Assembly (NCBI RefSeq): GCF_012489685.1
Contig: NC_080042.1
Coordinates: forward strand, 35,097,158 to 35,161,157
Direction: 5' to 3'
Length of the DNA: 64,000 bases
From: Lotus japonicus
Taxonomy: Eukaryota; Streptophyta; Magnoliopsida; Fabales; Fabaceae
Shown: positions 63,428 to 64,000 of the stretch, one piece after another
How positions within the stretch are numbered: the first letter of the stretch is position 1
Layout of the letters: the number at the start of each line of letters is the position of its first letter
Program-made: the position numbers and the translations under genes
The notes under the pieces: model-generated
Seen by the model: only the letters and a program-made list of their open reading frames with translations
What the model was told of the DNA's origin: nothing
Databases searched by the model: none

Positions 63428-64000
63428 TGTAAGACCCGGTTTTATGGCATACTATTTTAATAATAATATTAAATAACATTCTGTGAATTGCTTGTGCTAT
63501 ATGTGATATTATGCCTTTTAAAAAGGTGATTATTGTTAGAAGCATGATCAAGTCCTAGAAACCTCCAGACGTTGATGAGCGCGACGATACGAGCATTTTG
63601 ACTATAATATTGCTAGGGTTCGACGACGACGACTTTTAGGTCAAAATCGACCCAACAGCAGCGATGAGTTGGCGAATCGAGTCGACGAGGACGATTTCGT
63701 GGGCCGCACCTTATGGGGAGGTGCTGGGCATGATTTTAAGAATATTCTAGGAGAGAATATTCCTTGGTTTTATTTTGGAAGGTTTTATTTAAATAAAATG
63801 GGGTTTTATTTAAATAAAATGCATTTAAATAATTTTAACCTATGGTTTAATATCAAAATTAATTTTGAAAATATTTTTGAGGCATCATGGAGCTGGTGCA
63901 CGAAATTTTGGAGCCAAAAATTATTGATGAGGATTTTTGGTTTTAAAATTGAAGTTTTGATGCATTTAGGAGGTAAATGGTGCATTTAATGCATTAATTA
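63428..64000 (+). mobile_element. Long LTR start, cut by the window edge
   Basis: TGTAAGACCCGGTTTTATGG directly after the purine tract. It serves as a 3' LTR for the interior to its left. The first 570 bp do not resemble the start of the 57513 LTR beyond ten bases. The ORF at 63669 is AT-rich and unsupported. Confidence 0.6.

Noticed and set aside
57513..64000. Matched LTR pair 57513-60883 and 63428-64000
   Set aside because: The first 10 bases agree but the following several hundred do not, so I did not call it an intact element.
1..64000. CRISPR array, bacterial operons or phage
   Set aside because: Plant-type gene structure and retrotransposons throughout; the tandem repeats lack unique spacers of constant length.

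Overview
This is nuclear DNA from a flowering plant, most likely a eudicot and plausibly a legume, judging by the style of its Sirevirus and long-LTR gypsy elements; the species cannot be read from the sequence. It holds one convincing intact host gene, a cytokinesis syntaxin of the KNOLLE/SYP111 type (17478-18440) with clustered mitotic promoter motifs, and one decayed host-type gene, a FAR1/FHY3-related pseudogene (about 19240-20831). Nearly everything else is mobile DNA nested in mobile DNA.

Layout. 1-14146: an old long LTR carrying a Mutator-like element (790-2053, 10-bp target duplication) and a complete, very young Sirevirus copia element (2290-13919). The Sirevirus has LTRs with no difference I could see, TSD GCTGG, a broken gag-pol, an env-like ORF with an in-frame stop, and an antisense coiled-coil ORF with its own TATA box. 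14150-16980: TE scraps, including an LTR with a 5S-rRNA-derived promoter (Cassandra-like) and a hAT-type MITE. 17100-20831: the two host-type genes. 22296-31282: repeats and a TIR element, split by a solo long LTR (family B), which is itself split by a reverse LTR of family A and a solo Sirevirus LTR. 31283-36000: another long LTR split by an Athila gag/protease fragment. 36000-38694: mostly unassigned, with a perfect 26-bp palindrome. 38695-46277: a complete Tat-lineage gypsy element with a single open gag-pol ORF, TSD AGGTG and an antisense coiled-coil ORF. 46432-46796: a hAT MITE with an 8-bp TSD. 47471-57512: a family-E LTR, then a minus-strand family-B element whose LTR is split by a solo family-A LTR (TSD CACAC). 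57513-64000: another long LTR, a gag-only gypsy interior and the start of a further LTR.

Three patterns recur. Both complete retroelements carry an antisense coiled-coil ORF between their last sense ORF and the 3' LTR. LTR families A and B share a small acidic ORF near their 3' ends, each beginning immediately after an AG that looks like a splice acceptor. The gag-only gypsy and the family-B element share a tandem array of a 17-bp mini-inverted repeat next to their 3' LTRs. Host-gene calls rest on protein motifs. Element boundaries rest on terminal TG/CA, priming sites, purine tracts and target duplications read by eye.
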